Shown here in pieces: positions 1 through 8,392 of a DNA stretch of 64,000 bases. The DNA lies in the NCBI RefSeq assembly GCF_014696105.1, contig NZ_JACJPO010000041.1, positions 1 through 64,000 of the forward strand, read 5' to 3'. The DNA comes from Microcoleus sp. FACHB-1515 (GTDB lineage: Bacteria > Cyanobacteriota > Cyanobacteriia > Elainellales > Elainellaceae). How positions within the stretch are numbered: the stretch's first letter is position 1; every line of letters starts with the position of its first letter. The translations under genes and the position numbers were made by a program. Under the pieces are notes generated by a model. It did no database searches and was not told the DNA's origin. It was given only the letters and a program-made list of their open reading frames with translations.

Positions 1-111
1 CAGCAAAAGGCCGCTCCAGCCGATGAAGACGAATCTGTCGCGCTTGAGCCAGTCGTCGAGGGCGTCGAACCACCCGCGACCCGCTGCCGCGCGTCCCATT
101 GCTATGGTCAT
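1..111 (-). CDS. psbD: Photosystem II D2 protein, N-terminal fragment (runs off the left edge)
   Basis: The first 37 codons of D2, a reaction-centre core subunit of photosystem II that binds P680 chlorophyll and the plastoquinone QA in the thylakoid membrane. The minus-strand translation begins MTIAMGR and continues through [20 protein letters not shown], the very conserved D2 amino terminus. The start has a GGAG ribosome site about 8 bases upstream (near 120-123). The fifth residue is Met where most D2 proteins have Val, and the stretch after Arg7 is Ala-rich; both are minor. In cyanobacteria psbD is usually followed by psbC, which would lie outside the window. Confidence 0.95.
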   Translation of the reverse strand, partial: MTIAMGRAAAGRGWFDALDDWLKRDRFVFIGWSGLLL

Positions 112-216
112 TTTTGATTCTCCAAAAGAGATAGGGATGGGATAAGGACAACGCTTAGCGATCGACCACAAAACGGTGCAACCGCAAGCGAGGTTTACGT
201 TTCTTTACTTCGTCTC

Positions 217-222
217 ATTATA
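217..222 (-). promoter_or_regulatory. Putative psbD -10 box (TATAAT)
   Basis: A perfect TATAAT hexamer on the minus strand, about 105 bases before the psbD ATG, giving a leader of roughly 100 nt. No good -35 hexamer is visible at 16-18 bp. The identity of the box is seen; its use as the psbD promoter is inferred from position. Confidence 0.4.
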
Positions 223-355
223 GACAAACCTTTTCTAATTTTTCCAGCCTCAAAAATTAAAGGAAACGTTAAATTCGATCGCTCAGCCGCCTGATCCCAC
301 GCTTCGGCTGACATCTGAGATACTGGAAGGGTGGAATTCGGTCTCGATAAGTTTT

Positions 356-625
356 ATGTTCATCATTGATCTGGCGCTCAAAAACACGCCTTCTTCGCTC
401 TCCGTCCAGCGCAAAACGCTTGAAGACGCCAAAGCCGTGTATCAGCAAGTCTTAGACGCGATTCGCGACGGCAATCCGACTGTGCTGGAAATCACCTGCG
501 AACAGCAGCCGGAAAAAACGATCGGCATTTTGGTCAGCGAAATTTCCGCCGTGCAGATGTCCGAAAAGTCATCGACTGGAGCCGCATCCGGCAGACCTCC
601 AGGTTTCTTTGCGATCGCTCAGTAG
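356..625 (+). CDS. UPF0367-like small conserved protein
   Basis: An 89-residue soluble protein of unknown function. The pattern VQRKTLEDAKAVYQQV in the first third, LEITCEQQPEKTIGIL in the middle and the ending GRPPGFFAIAQ match what I recall of the small cyanobacterial UPF0367 family. It has no signal peptide or membrane segment. The ATG at 356 is preceded only by a weak, distant purine stretch (GGAAGGGTGG, about 25 bases upstream). The next gene starts 4 bases after its stop codon, so the two are probably co-transcribed. Family assignment is from memory of the sequence pattern, so moderate. Confidence 0.75.
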   Translation: MFIIDLALKNTPSSLSVQRKTLEDAKAVYQQVLDAIRDGNPTVLEITCEQQPEKTIGILVSEISAVQMSEKSSTGAASGRPPGFFAIAQ

Positions 626-629
626 CCGC

Positions 630-1301
630 ATGACGAATGCGATCGCCGTCGAAGATCTAACGTTTCAGTGGGCAAACGGTTCGACCGTGCTGGAATCTTG
701 CTCGCTGAGTGTTCCGCGCGGCGAATTTTGGATGCTCTTGGGCAGCAACGGCAGCGGCAAATCCACGCTGCTGCGGCTGCTCACGGGCATTTTGCAGCCG
801 CACTCTGGGCGGATTGGCGTGTTGCCTCCGGTTGGCTTTGTGTTTCAAAATCCGGATCACCAGCTTGTCATGCCGACTGTCGGCGCGGACGTAGCGTTTG
901 GACTGGTCGAGGAAAATTTGCCGTTTCCCGAAGTGCGATCGCGTGTCCACGAAGCACTTGCAGCCGTCAACCTGTCTCATCTCCAGCGGCGTCCGATTTA
1001 TGCGCTCAGCGGTGGTCAAAAGCAGCGAATCGCGATCGCGGGCGCGATCGCGCGTCACTGTGAGGTGCTGCTGCTCGATGAGCCGACTGCCCTGCTTGAT
1101 CCGGACAGTCAGCGCGAACTGGTAACGCAGGTGCAGCGCTTGGTGAAAAGTCGCGGTCTGACGGCTTTGTGGGTGACGCACCGTTTGAATGAACTGGATT
1201 ATTGTGATGGCGCATTTTTGCTGGAGCACGGGCGGGTGGTCGATCGCGGCGACCCCGATCGCCTGAAGCGACGATTGATGCAGCAAGACAGAGCCGAATA
1301 A
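630..1301 (+). CDS. ABC transporter ATPase, ECF/CbiO type, stand-alone
   Basis: A 223-residue nucleotide-binding subunit that would power a membrane importer. Walker A is GSNGSGKST, the Q-loop region reads FQNPDHQ (typical of energy-coupling-factor/CbiO ATPases), the signature is LSGGQKQR, Walker B is VLLLDEP, and the switch His lies in VTHR. ECF ATPases serve vitamin or cobalt/nickel uptake. An in-frame ATG at 609 overlaps the upstream gene; the ATG at 630, just after that gene's stop and giving MTNAIAVEDLTF, is the more natural start. No EcfT or substrate-binding membrane partner is adjacent, so the substrate cannot be told from context. Confidence 0.88.
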   Translation: MTNAIAVEDLTFQWANGSTVLESCSLSVPRGEFWMLLGSNGSGKSTLLRLLTGILQPHSGRIGVLPPVGFVFQNPDHQLVMPTVGADVAFGLVEENLPFPEVRSRVHEALAAVNLSHLQRRPIYALSGGQKQRIAIAGAIARHCEVLLLDEPTALLDPDSQRELVTQVQRLVKSRGLTALWVTHRLNELDYCDGAFLLEHGRVVDRGDPDRLKRRLMQQDRAE

Positions 1302-1375
1302 TTTAACAAATATTCAAGATTTGTTGGCATCATAGAAATAGTCTTGATGCAAATTTCTGATGCCAACCTGAAGCC

Positions 1376-1939
1376 ATGCCATCTGCCCACCCGCAAGCTC
1401 TGTTTCTCGTTGACGGCTATAACGTGATTGGCGCGTGGCCGGATTTGCAGCGGTTGCGCGACACAGAAGGCTTGGAATCAGCGCGGCGCGGTTTAGTTGA
1501 AGCTTTAGTGGGCTACAGCGCGTTTCACGACTACGACACCCGCATTGTGTTTGACGCGCAGTTTCAGGGCAATCCAGGATGCCGTGAAATCGTGACGCAA
1601 AATCTGTCGGTTTGCTACACCGACTATCGCCAAACTGCCGATACTTACATTGAGCGATCATGCGCCCTCTTCCGGCAAGATCTCCGCAAATTTGAGCAGC
1701 GCTTAATCGTTGCCACCTCCGATCGCGCCCAGCAGCTTACGGTCGTCGGCTACGGAGCAGAGTGGATTTCTGCTCAGCAGTTGCGGCATGAAGTGGAAAC
1801 TTCTGTCCACCGCGTCCGCAGCAAGCAGAAACAAAAGCGCAAATCGCAGTCTCGGTTTTTGGCCAATGCGATCGACCCGATCGCCCAGCAGCGCCTCGCT
1901 CAAATGCGTTTCGGCATCCGCAGCGACGAATCTCGCTAA
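1376..1939 (+). CDS. NYN domain protein, YacP-like predicted ribonuclease
   Basis: A 187-residue protein of the YacP/DUF901 group, PIN-like NYN nucleases; the Bacillus relative Rae1 cuts mRNA on ribosomes. LFLVDGYNVIGAW near the N-terminus carries the first acidic residue and the NxI motif. RIVFDAQFQG and the TADTYIERS segment supply further acidic residues, followed by LIVATSDRAQQ. A basic tail (RSKQKQKRKSQSRF, about 148-162) could bind RNA. It lies 75 bp after the ECF ATPase and ahead of tRNA-Asn. Nuclease activity is inferred from the family. Confidence 0.85.
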   Translation: MPSAHPQALFLVDGYNVIGAWPDLQRLRDTEGLESARRGLVEALVGYSAFHDYDTRIVFDAQFQGNPGCREIVTQNLSVCYTDYRQTADTYIERSCALFRQDLRKFEQRLIVATSDRAQQLTVVGYGAEWISAQQLRHEVETSVHRVRSKQKQKRKSQSRFLANAIDPIAQQRLAQMRFGIRSDESR

Positions 1940-2005
1940 TTTTCAAAAAGATCGATCGAACCGCTTGTCAAATCGAGTTGATTTTGGTTATTATTGGATT
2001 CGCGT

Positions 2006-2077
2006 TCCTCAGTAGCTCAGTGGTAGAGCGGTCGGCTGTTAACCGATTGGTCGCAAGTTCGAATCTTGCCTGGGGAG
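2006..2077 (+). tRNA. tRNA-Asn (GTT)
   Basis: A 72-nt cloverleaf. The acceptor strands TCCTCAG and CTGGGGA pair with one G-U, leaving G as discriminator base. The D stem is GCTC/GAGC, the anticodon loop is CTGTTAA in a GTCGG/CCGAT stem (anticodon GTT at 2038-2040), and the T arm is GCAAG-TTCGAAT-CTTGC. CCA is not encoded. Confidence 0.96.
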
Positions 2078-2145
2078 TTCAATTAAACCGATAAAAGGCG
2101 GCACGGCATCCTCTAAGATTTGAGAGGAGTTTTGGCGCGATCGAC

Positions 2146-2910
2146 ATGACCTACTGCCTCGGCATCATCACCCGCGACGGCTTAGTGATGGCCGCTGACT
2201 CGCGCACGAATGCAGGCGTAGACAACATCTCGACCTATCAAAAGCTGTTTGACTTTTCGCGGTCAGGCGATCGCGTCCTGCTGCTCTGCACGGCAGGAAA
2301 TTTGTCAGTGACGCAGGCGGTTCTCAACCTGCTCGATCGCGATTTGCACGTTGCCCAGGAAAACTTACACAGCCTTCCTTCGCTCAACGAAGTTGCCCGC
2401 TACATCGGCAGCAAAATTCGGCAGGTGCAAGAGCAAGACCGATCGTGGCTAGAGCGCGATCGCATCGACTTCAAGTGCAGCTTGCTGTTGGGCGGACAGA
2501 TTCAAGGCGAACCGCCGCAACTGTATTTGATCTACAGTCAGGGCAATTTCATTCAGGCGACGCCGGAAACGCCGTTTTTGCAAATTGGCGAAACCAAATA
2601 CGGCAAGCCGATTCTCGATCGCACCATTCGCCCGGATACGCCCTTGGGCGATGCTGCCAAATGCGCTTTGATGTCGATCGACTCCACGATGAAGTCTAAT
2701 ATCTCCGTTGGCCCTCCAATTAATCTGGTGGCCTACAAAGCCAACAGCTTTATCATTCAGCATCAGTTGCGGCTCCGGATGGGCGATCCCTATCTGATGA
2801 AAATTCGTCAGCACTGGGAAATTTCGCTGCGTCAAGCGTTTGAATCAATGCCGGATATTGCTTGGGATGCACCTGCGGTTGAAGCAGTAGCGATCGATGC
2901 TGATTTGTGA
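2146..2910 (+). CDS. Anbu-type proteasome-related peptidase, solitary
   Basis: A 254-residue Ntn-hydrolase of the Anbu (ancestral beta subunit) family, a bacterial relative of the 20S proteasome that forms helical or open-ring assemblies. The start MTYCLGIITRDGLVMAADSR leaves Thr2 as predicted nucleophile once Met is removed; D-S-R and the following T-N-A-G-V-D stretch are characteristic. In many bacteria Anbu sits with an alpha-E protein, an ATP-grasp protein and a transglutaminase-like protein. None is present here: tRNA-Asn is upstream and a convergent cellulose-synthase-like gene ends 12 bp downstream. Proteolytic activity is inferred; Anbu substrates are poorly known. Confidence 0.9.
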   Translation: MTYCLGIITRDGLVMAADSRTNAGVDNISTYQKLFDFSRSGDRVLLLCTAGNLSVTQAVLNLLDRDLHVAQENLHSLPSLNEVARYIGSKIRQVQEQDRSWLERDRIDFKCSLLLGGQIQGEPPQLYLIYSQGNFIQATPETPFLQIGETKYGKPILDRTIRPDTPLGDAAKCALMSIDSTMKSNISVGPPINLVAYKANSFIIQHQLRLRMGDPYLMKIRQHWEISLRQAFESMPDIAWDAPAVEAVAIDADL

Positions 2911-2922
2911 ATCGATTGAGGA

Positions 2923-5199
2923 TCAAACTTTTGCAACCGTCATGGCGCTGACATCGGCCTGGCGATCGAACAGCACTTTTGGCTTGAGCAACGCGCGAAA
3001 CAGCAACAGCAGCGATTGCAGTTCGCCCGGAGTGTGGCGACGCTTCCATTGTCCCGGACGGCAAAACAGCATTTCGACCAGTTGGCGCTGTTCGGCAAGT
3101 GAAAGCGGCTCGAAAAAGATGCGGACGGTAGGGAATTCGTCGCGGTATCCGGTGCGGATGGCTTGCCCGTGCAAAATCAAGTTAGATTCGAGGATTTCGA
3201 GCGTCAGCGGCAGTCGAGCACTTTCCGCCAAATCAGGAAAGCCTGCTTGCGTCAAAGCAACTTCAAGGCCGACTTCTGAAATCATCGTGGTTACGCCCCA
3301 GAATGAGCGATCGCCCTCGATCGTCAGGCGTACCGTTCGCCGCAGATCAAACCATTCGTGCGGATGCGGGCGCGGCACATCCAGCAAAATCAGCAGCGCA
3401 ATTCCGATCATCAGCAGGTTGTAAGCGCTCCAGATCCAGCCCAAACCGATGCCTTTGACTTGCAGCGCGACTTCGGGAGCGACGGTTTGCTGCCATGCGC
3501 CTTTGATCATGCACATCCCCAAGTTCACCCAGAGGCTAACGGCAGTCGCAACGAACAGAATCAGCAGCGGCCAAGCCAAACTCCAGTTAAAGGAAAATCG
3601 ATCGCTCGCCGTGCCTTTCGGCGTAACGCTGAAGCCTTTTGAGAAGGGATTGAGCATCACCTGCACGACCGTTAGCGCGAGGGGAAAGCAGAGAACGAGG
3701 GTGTAAATACCGCTAAGGAGGGCAGAGCGCGATCGATAGTTCAGCCAGGAAAATACGGTCAACTGAACCAGGTAGTAAGGCAAAAAGTAGTAAAGCAGTT
3801 CGTGGCTGGTCGATCGGAGGGGAATCACGCCCAAAAACGAATAGGCCAGCGGCATCAGCAAAAAGCCGACCTGTGAAATGCTCGTAAACCAGTGCAGCAA
3901 GCCCTCGAAGTGCGCCAAACGCTGAAGCGGCTTTAGTCCGGGAATCGTGAGCGGATTGGACTTGATGAAAAAGGCTTGCAGCGTTCCTCTTGCCCAGCGG
4001 AGTCGCTGAAGCGCATGAGCGGCAATGTTTTCTGCTGCAAGTCCGGCACTCAGTTTTTCATCGAGATACAGCAAACGATAGCCCTGCGCGGAAAGCCGAA
4101 TTCCCGTGAAATAATCTTCGCTGAGCGAATCGGTGACAAATCCGCCTGTGGCTTCGAGGGCACTGCGCCGAACAACAAACGAAGTTCCTGAACAGATGAC
4201 GCTTCCGGCTCCGTCGCGAATTGGCTGAATTTGTCGATAGAACACTTCTTCTTCCGGCGTCAAAACGTCTTCTAAGCCTAAATTGCGAGCGATCGGATCA
4301 GAATTATAAAAACTCTGTGGTGTTTGCACCAAGGCAACCGTCGAGTCTTGAAAAAATCCGATCGTGCGCGTCAAAAAATTTTTTGTTGGCACGAAATCAG
4401 CATCAAAAACAACAATCAGTTCACCATTGGTTCGCTCGATCGCATAGTTCAAATTGCCCGCTTTTGCATGGCGGTTATCCGGTCTTGTGCGATATTCACA
4501 GCCTAATTCTTGCGCTAATGCTTCGACTTCTGGGCGGCGCGTGTCATCCAGCAAATAAACGGTTTTGTGGTTATATTCGATCGCCTGACAGCCGATGATC
4601 GTTCGCCGCAAAATAAATGTCGGTTCGTTATAAGTCGGAATAAAAATATCAACGCTTGGCGCATATTTTTGGCAGATGACATCTTCAGATAAAACATCAG
4701 CTTGCTCGCGTCGATCGCGGACTCGCAACATCAAAAATAGCTGAAGCGTTCCGCTGACCAGCATCAGCATTTCCAGTCCAAATAAACCCAAGCTGAATAC
4801 ACCATTTAGCGGCGTACTCGTGTTCAGCGTCGCGATCGATCGCCACAAAACATAGCGAACGGTGAGAATCAGCAAAATGCCAATTACGATCGTGCGCGAC
4901 CACACTTTCGGCTGCGGAGACACTTTTGTAATCGCAAGTACTACGACCATTAGTGCGACTGCCCAAAAAAGCAGATAGCCACCTGTTACCATTGGCACTT
5001 CTAACCACAAGGGCGGGTCTTGTTGAATTGCGTTAAGCTGCTGAAAAATCTTGGTAATTGTGCCCTGTCCCGTAAACCAAGCCGTCACGATCGCGCCTGC
5101 TCCCAGCACGACGCTCAGCATAATCAAAGTGGTCAGTTGCAGCCGAAACAGCGGCTTGAGTGGTGGAGCGGTAGACTTAAGCTTTTTTGTCGTTGACAT
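2923..5199 (-). CDS. Cellulose synthase-like membrane glycosyltransferase (GT2) with C-terminal PilZ-like domain
   Basis: A 758-residue inner-membrane processive glycosyltransferase of the BcsA type, predicted to polymerise a beta-glucan from UDP-sugar. Two N-terminal membrane segments (about 21-42, 70-92) and two more (104-124, 135-158) precede the GT domain. It carries DDT (218-220), DAD (266-268), SED (360-362, the TED position) and QRLRW (398-402). Further membrane helices follow, then the gating-loop motif FSVTPKG (523-529) and more helices to about 606. The C-terminal region has R620-xxx-R624 followed by SEVG (641-644), a PilZ-like c-di-GMP pattern in which the usual Asp/Asn two residues before Ser is Met. 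It diverges from the DUF4079 gene. No bcsB/bcsC partner is nearby. Cellulose as product is inferred. Confidence 0.9.
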   Translation of the reverse strand: MSTTKKLKSTAPPLKPLFRLQLTTLIMLSVVLGAGAIVTAWFTGQGTITKIFQQLNAIQQDPPLWLEVPMVTGGYLLFWAVALMVVVLAITKVSPQPKVWSRTIVIGILLILTVRYVLWRSIATLNTSTPLNGVFSLGLFGLEMLMLVSGTLQLFLMLRVRDRREQADVLSEDVICQKYAPSVDIFIPTYNEPTFILRRTIIGCQAIEYNHKTVYLLDDTRRPEVEALAQELGCEYRTRPDNRHAKAGNLNYAIERTNGELIVVFDADFVPTKNFLTRTIGFFQDSTVALVQTPQSFYNSDPIARNLGLEDVLTPEEEVFYRQIQPIRDGAGSVICSGTSFVVRRSALEATGGFVTDSLSEDYFTGIRLSAQGYRLLYLDEKLSAGLAAENIAAHALQRLRWARGTLQAFFIKSNPLTIPGLKPLQRLAHFEGLLHWFTSISQVGFLLMPLAYSFLGVIPLRSTSHELLYYFLPYYLVQLTVFSWLNYRSRSALLSGIYTLVLCFPLALTVVQVMLNPFSKGFSVTPKGTASDRFSFNWSLAWPLLILFVATAVSLWVNLGMCMIKGAWQQTVAPEVALQVKGIGLGWIWSAYNLLMIGIALLILLDVPRPHPHEWFDLRRTVRLTIEGDRSFWGVTTMISEVGLEVALTQAGFPDLAESARLPLTLEILESNLILHGQAIRTGYRDEFPTVRIFFEPLSLAEQRQLVEMLFCRPGQWKRRHTPGELQSLLLLFRALLKPKVLFDRQADVSAMTVAKV

Positions 5200-5503
5200 A
5201 GTTCACCTGGCAAAGGGCACTGACAAAAGGGTGCAGCAAAATTGGCGATCGACTCAAATTTTGAAAGAATTATTACAGGAGTCGGAGTTAGCGATCGTCT
5301 TAGCAGAAAATTCTAAACATTCAATCTAAAGACGAATTTCACTACAATTTGTCTGATAGGAAACAAATTTGTCCGATAGGAAACACTCTGCAACAATCCG
5401 AAACCGATACAGTATTCTTGCCTTTCAAACTGGAACAGGACGTTTACCCAAGTTCTAATTAACCTTGTTCGTAAAATATTGCTGACTCGAAAAGGTCTCA
5501 AAA
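5200..5503. promoter_or_regulatory. Divergent intergenic region with a 20-bp tandem repeat
   Basis: A 304-bp spacer between the divergent cellulose-synthase-like and DUF4079 genes; it must hold both promoters. It contains two adjacent 20-bp units at 5346-5365 and 5366-5385 that differ at one base (AATTTGTCTGATAGGAAACA and the same with C for T at position 9). Such tandem copies two helical turns apart are typical of operators. No clear sigma-70 promoter pair stands out; AT-rich sequence lies at 5456-5484. Confidence 0.5.
5346..5385. repeat. Two 20-bp tandem repeat units (candidate operator)
   Basis: Unit 1 spans 5346-5365 and unit 2 spans 5366-5385, with 19 of 20 bases identical and no gap. 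The repeat is read directly from the sequence; regulatory meaning is inferred from its place between two divergent genes. Confidence 0.85.
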
Positions 5504-6205
5504 ATGGAAGCGAAAGATCTAGTGACGATTTTGCATCCGGCGATCGCGGTTGTGTTCGTCTTTCCGCTGCTGGGAATCGTCACGCACTACGCTTGGCAAA
5601 CGCGCCAGCGACGCCTGAGCGACAAGAGCAAAATTCCGGCTGTGGTTGGCAAAGAACACTTGCAGTTTGGCAGATGGCTGACCGGAGCAGTGGTGGGACT
5701 CGCCCTGCTCGGTTTGGCACAGGCGATCGGCAAAAAAATGGTAACGGCTCAAACCTGGAACCAAGATTCGATGCGCGTTGGCTTTGTGGTGACGATGTTT
5801 GCCTTGTCGATCGCTTCCCTCGTGATGCTCTATCTGGCTCGCACCAAGCTGTGGCGAGCGGTTTTTGCCACGCTGACGAGCATGGGCTTGATTTTGCTGG
5901 GCTGCCAGCCGGAAGTATTTCGGCGCGGCTTTGAGTGGCAAGTGTCGCACTACTACTACGGCATCACGGCCTCCGTGCTGATGATTGTGGCCTTGGCGAT
6001 CGTGCCAGAGATTTATCGATCGAAAACTTGGCGACGCATTCACATTGCTTTGAACGTTGCCGCCCTGCTGCTGTTTGTGGGACAAGGCTTCACAGGCGCA
6101 CGCGATCTGCTTGAAATCCCGCTAAGCTGGCAAGAGCAACACCTCTACCAGTGCGATTTCACAAATCTCACCTGTCCCCCTCCTGCCCCGCCACCCCAAT
6201 CATGA
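5504..6205 (+). CDS. DUF4079 family membrane protein
   Basis: A 233-residue membrane protein of the DUF4079 family, found in cyanobacteria and plastid lineages and resembling cytochrome b561-like four-helix proteins. Helices are visible at about 8-28, 62-80, 96-116, 122-137, 152-167 and 180-196. Histidines (HPAIAVVF near the start, HYYYG about 149, HIALN about 178) could ligate haem, but this is inference. The C-terminus is proline-rich. Its TGA stop overlaps the ATG of the next gene (ATGA at 6202-6205), so the two are translationally coupled. Confidence 0.85.
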   Translation: MEAKDLVTILHPAIAVVFVFPLLGIVTHYAWQTRQRRLSDKSKIPAVVGKEHLQFGRWLTGAVVGLALLGLAQAIGKKMVTAQTWNQDSMRVGFVVTMFALSIASLVMLYLARTKLWRAVFATLTSMGLILLGCQPEVFRRGFEWQVSHYYYGITASVLMIVALAIVPEIYRSKTWRRIHIALNVAALLLFVGQGFTGARDLLEIPLSWQEQHLYQCDFTNLTCPPPAPPPQS

Positions 6206-7803
6206 AGCGGCTTAGCTGGGCACTAGCGATCGTCATTTTGTTCGGGGCAATTCTGCGTCTGACCAATCTGGACGGCAAACTCTACTGGCACGACGAAGCC
6301 TACACCTCGCTGAGAATTTCTGGCTACACGCAAGCTGAGGTCTACCAGCAGATTTTCACAGGCGAAGTGTTGCCGATCGCCGCGCTCGATCGCTACCAGC
6401 ATCCGAATTCTGAAAAAACCTGGATCGACACCTTCAAAACCTTGGCGATCGACGATCCCCAGCATCCGCCGCTCTACTACGTGATGGTGCGCGGGTGGGT
6501 GGATCTGTGGGGGCGCAGCACCTCGTCGATTGTCCGCAGTTTCTCGGCGCTAACAAGTCTACTTGTTCTGCCTGCGATGTACTGGCTGGCGCACGAACTA
6601 TTTGTTCAAATTGAAGCGGGACGGCAGTATTTAGGATCGGCCAAGCGATCGCACGCTGATCCCAAAGTTCGCCAAACGGCCTGCTGGTTTACAGTCGCCC
6701 TCGTTGCCGTTTCACCTTATCACCTGCTCTATGCCCAAGAAGCTCGCGAATATGCGCTTTGGGCGCTGCTGACTGCCATATCAAGCGCCTTACTGCTGCG
6801 ATCGCTCCGCCTGCGATCTCGTTCAAGCTGGATTGCCTACAGCATTTCGCTGATTTTGGGACTCTACACCTACCTGCTGATGATTCTGGTGGCGATCGGT
6901 CACGGCATTTATGTCTTACTGCGCGAACGTCGGCTTAGCCGCAGCCTGATTGCCTTTGGAAGCGCGATCGTCCTCTCAGTGCTGGCCTTTGCGCCCTGGC
7001 TGTGGCTTGTTGTTTCCACCTGGTCAAGCACGGGCGCAACCTGGACGGCAACAGGAAGCGATCGCCTGATTCTGCTGAAGCTTTGGGGCTTGAGTCTCGA
7101 TCGCGCCTTTGTCTTGACGCCGAGCGATTTTGGCTTTGACAGTGCGACCGTCTATTTCAGCTTGCCAGTCGTGCTGCTGCTGAGTGCGATCGCGCTGTAT
7201 GTCGTCTGCCGCCAAACTGCCTTCGCCACTTGGGGCTTCATTGTCACATTGTTTGCTGCAACCTTTTTGCCGCTGGCGCTGCCCGATTTTCTAATAGGTG
7301 GACAGCGATCGGCAGCCAGTCGCTATCTTGTGCCGTGCTATCTTGCCTTGCAGCTTGCGATCGCCTTCCTGCTTGCCCGCTGGTCGCGCCACAACTGGGG
7401 ACGAGCGATCGCCGCGCTCGTTTTATCCGTGAGTGCGATCGCCTGCGTTCAAGCGACCTTTGCGGACACTGCTTGGAACAAGGTGATCAGCTACAACAAT
7501 CGCCCTTTAGCGGCCATCATCAGTCAGGAGCCGCGCCCCTTGCTGGTCACAAGTTCCTTTGCAGTCAATTTTGGCAATCTCTTTGCGCTCAGTGATTTGC
7601 TCGATCGCGACGTGCATCTGCAACTGATTTTCGACCTCACCAACAGCAAATCTGCTCCGATTCCGACGATCGATCGCAATTTCGATTCAGTATTTTTGCT
7701 CAATCTCAATGAGCAACAGCGACAGGCAATTGAACAGCAGCGTCAAACCAGCAGTCAGCAACGATTTCAGGATTTTCACTTATCTTTGTGGCAGTTGCGC
7801 TAA
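6202..7803 (+). CDS. GT39-family (PMT/ArnT-like) membrane glycosyltransferase
   Basis: A 533-residue integral membrane protein that resembles lipid-phosphate-sugar-dependent glycosyltransferases. The first loop carries YWHDEAYT with Asp31-Glu32, the acidic pair expected in the catalytic loop of this superfamily. The PQHPPLYY segment after the first long loop and about ten further hydrophobic helices fit the fold. An earlier in-frame ATG exists at 6151, but the ATG at 6202 overlapping the upstream stop codon gives a proper signal-anchor start (MKRLSWALAIVILFG). Acceptor and sugar are unknown; the enzyme probably works on the outer face of the plasma membrane. Confidence 0.85.
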   Translation: MKRLSWALAIVILFGAILRLTNLDGKLYWHDEAYTSLRISGYTQAEVYQQIFTGEVLPIAALDRYQHPNSEKTWIDTFKTLAIDDPQHPPLYYVMVRGWVDLWGRSTSSIVRSFSALTSLLVLPAMYWLAHELFVQIEAGRQYLGSAKRSHADPKVRQTACWFTVALVAVSPYHLLYAQEAREYALWALLTAISSALLLRSLRLRSRSSWIAYSISLILGLYTYLLMILVAIGHGIYVLLRERRLSRSLIAFGSAIVLSVLAFAPWLWLVVSTWSSTGATWTATGSDRLILLKLWGLSLDRAFVLTPSDFGFDSATVYFSLPVVLLLSAIALYVVCRQTAFATWGFIVTLFAATFLPLALPDFLIGGQRSAASRYLVPCYLALQLAIAFLLARWSRHNWGRAIAALVLSVSAIACVQATFADTAWNKVISYNNRPLAAIISQEPRPLLVTSSFAVNFGNLFALSDLLDRDVHLQLIFDLTNSKSAPIPTIDRNFDSVFLLNLNEQQRQAIEQQRQTSSQQRFQDFHLSLWQLR

Positions 7804-8392
7804 TGTTGCTGGAACTTTTGCGATCGCCACACGTCTTCCGAACAGAGGTACTTGTTACCTCACAGTGAGGGGCTTGGGGGGCTAAGCCCCTCGACTGCTT
7901 TCTGGGAATATCGCTGCATTCCATCTGGCAGTTCGATGAGAAGATATCATCGGCGGAATTTTTGAGTTGACGCTTCACACCGTTGCAATCTAGCGTCTCA
8001 AAAAGGCGTTTAACGCTTTGTCCCACCCGCGTCTTTTTGATCAAGTTGAGCGATCGTAGGCACACTGAAAACAGACAGATAAAGTTTGTGTAAAGCTCGG
8101 TGGATTTGCTGAGAAAACCTGCATCTTTAGACAAACTGTTATTGGGTAGTTGCGATCGGGAATAGTGATCATAGCGTTCCTGAATTTGGCTTGGGCAACT
8201 GTCTCGGTGATTCCAGTGAAGTTGCCTGCTTCAGTTTCATTCAGGTCAGCTAGAGTGGCGGGCAATTTTGCTCTGCATCACTCTTAGGCTGGGTGTATCA
8301 ACCGAAACCTGCATCTGCCTGAGCAGGTGAGTTTTTGCTGTAATCCTGATTGCAAAAAGCCATCTACGTCATCGATAAGGATAGGAACTTTT
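7804..8392. other. 589-bp spacer with several hairpins and no convincing gene
   Basis: Contents: CCTCAC-A-GTGAGG (7857-7869 region); a 9-bp perfect stem at 7867-7892; a 12-bp direct repeat AAACCTGCATCT near 8115-8126 and 8305-8316; CCTGC/GCAGG at 8308-8327; TTTTTGC/GCAAAAA at 8332-8358, just before the start of the DUF4347 gene. Minus-strand open frames of 142 and 74 codons cross the region but have no recognisable motif, and one runs into the coding end of the GT39 gene, so I do not call them. Confidence 0.5.
7867..7892 (+). terminator. Strong hairpin after the GT39 gene
   Basis: GAGGGGCTT pairs perfectly with AAGCCCCTC around an 8-base G-rich loop, 63 bp after the GT39 stop. There is no T-run, so it is either a non-canonical terminator or a mobile-repeat remnant. 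Confidence 0.4.

Noticed and set aside
657-1286. A 209-codon minus-strand frame inside the ECF ATPase gene
   Set aside because: Shadow of a gene with intact Walker and signature motifs.
7706-8134. A 142-codon minus-strand frame in the spacer before the DUF4347 gene
   Set aside because: Runs into the coding 3' end of the GT39 gene and has no recognisable domain or ribosome site.
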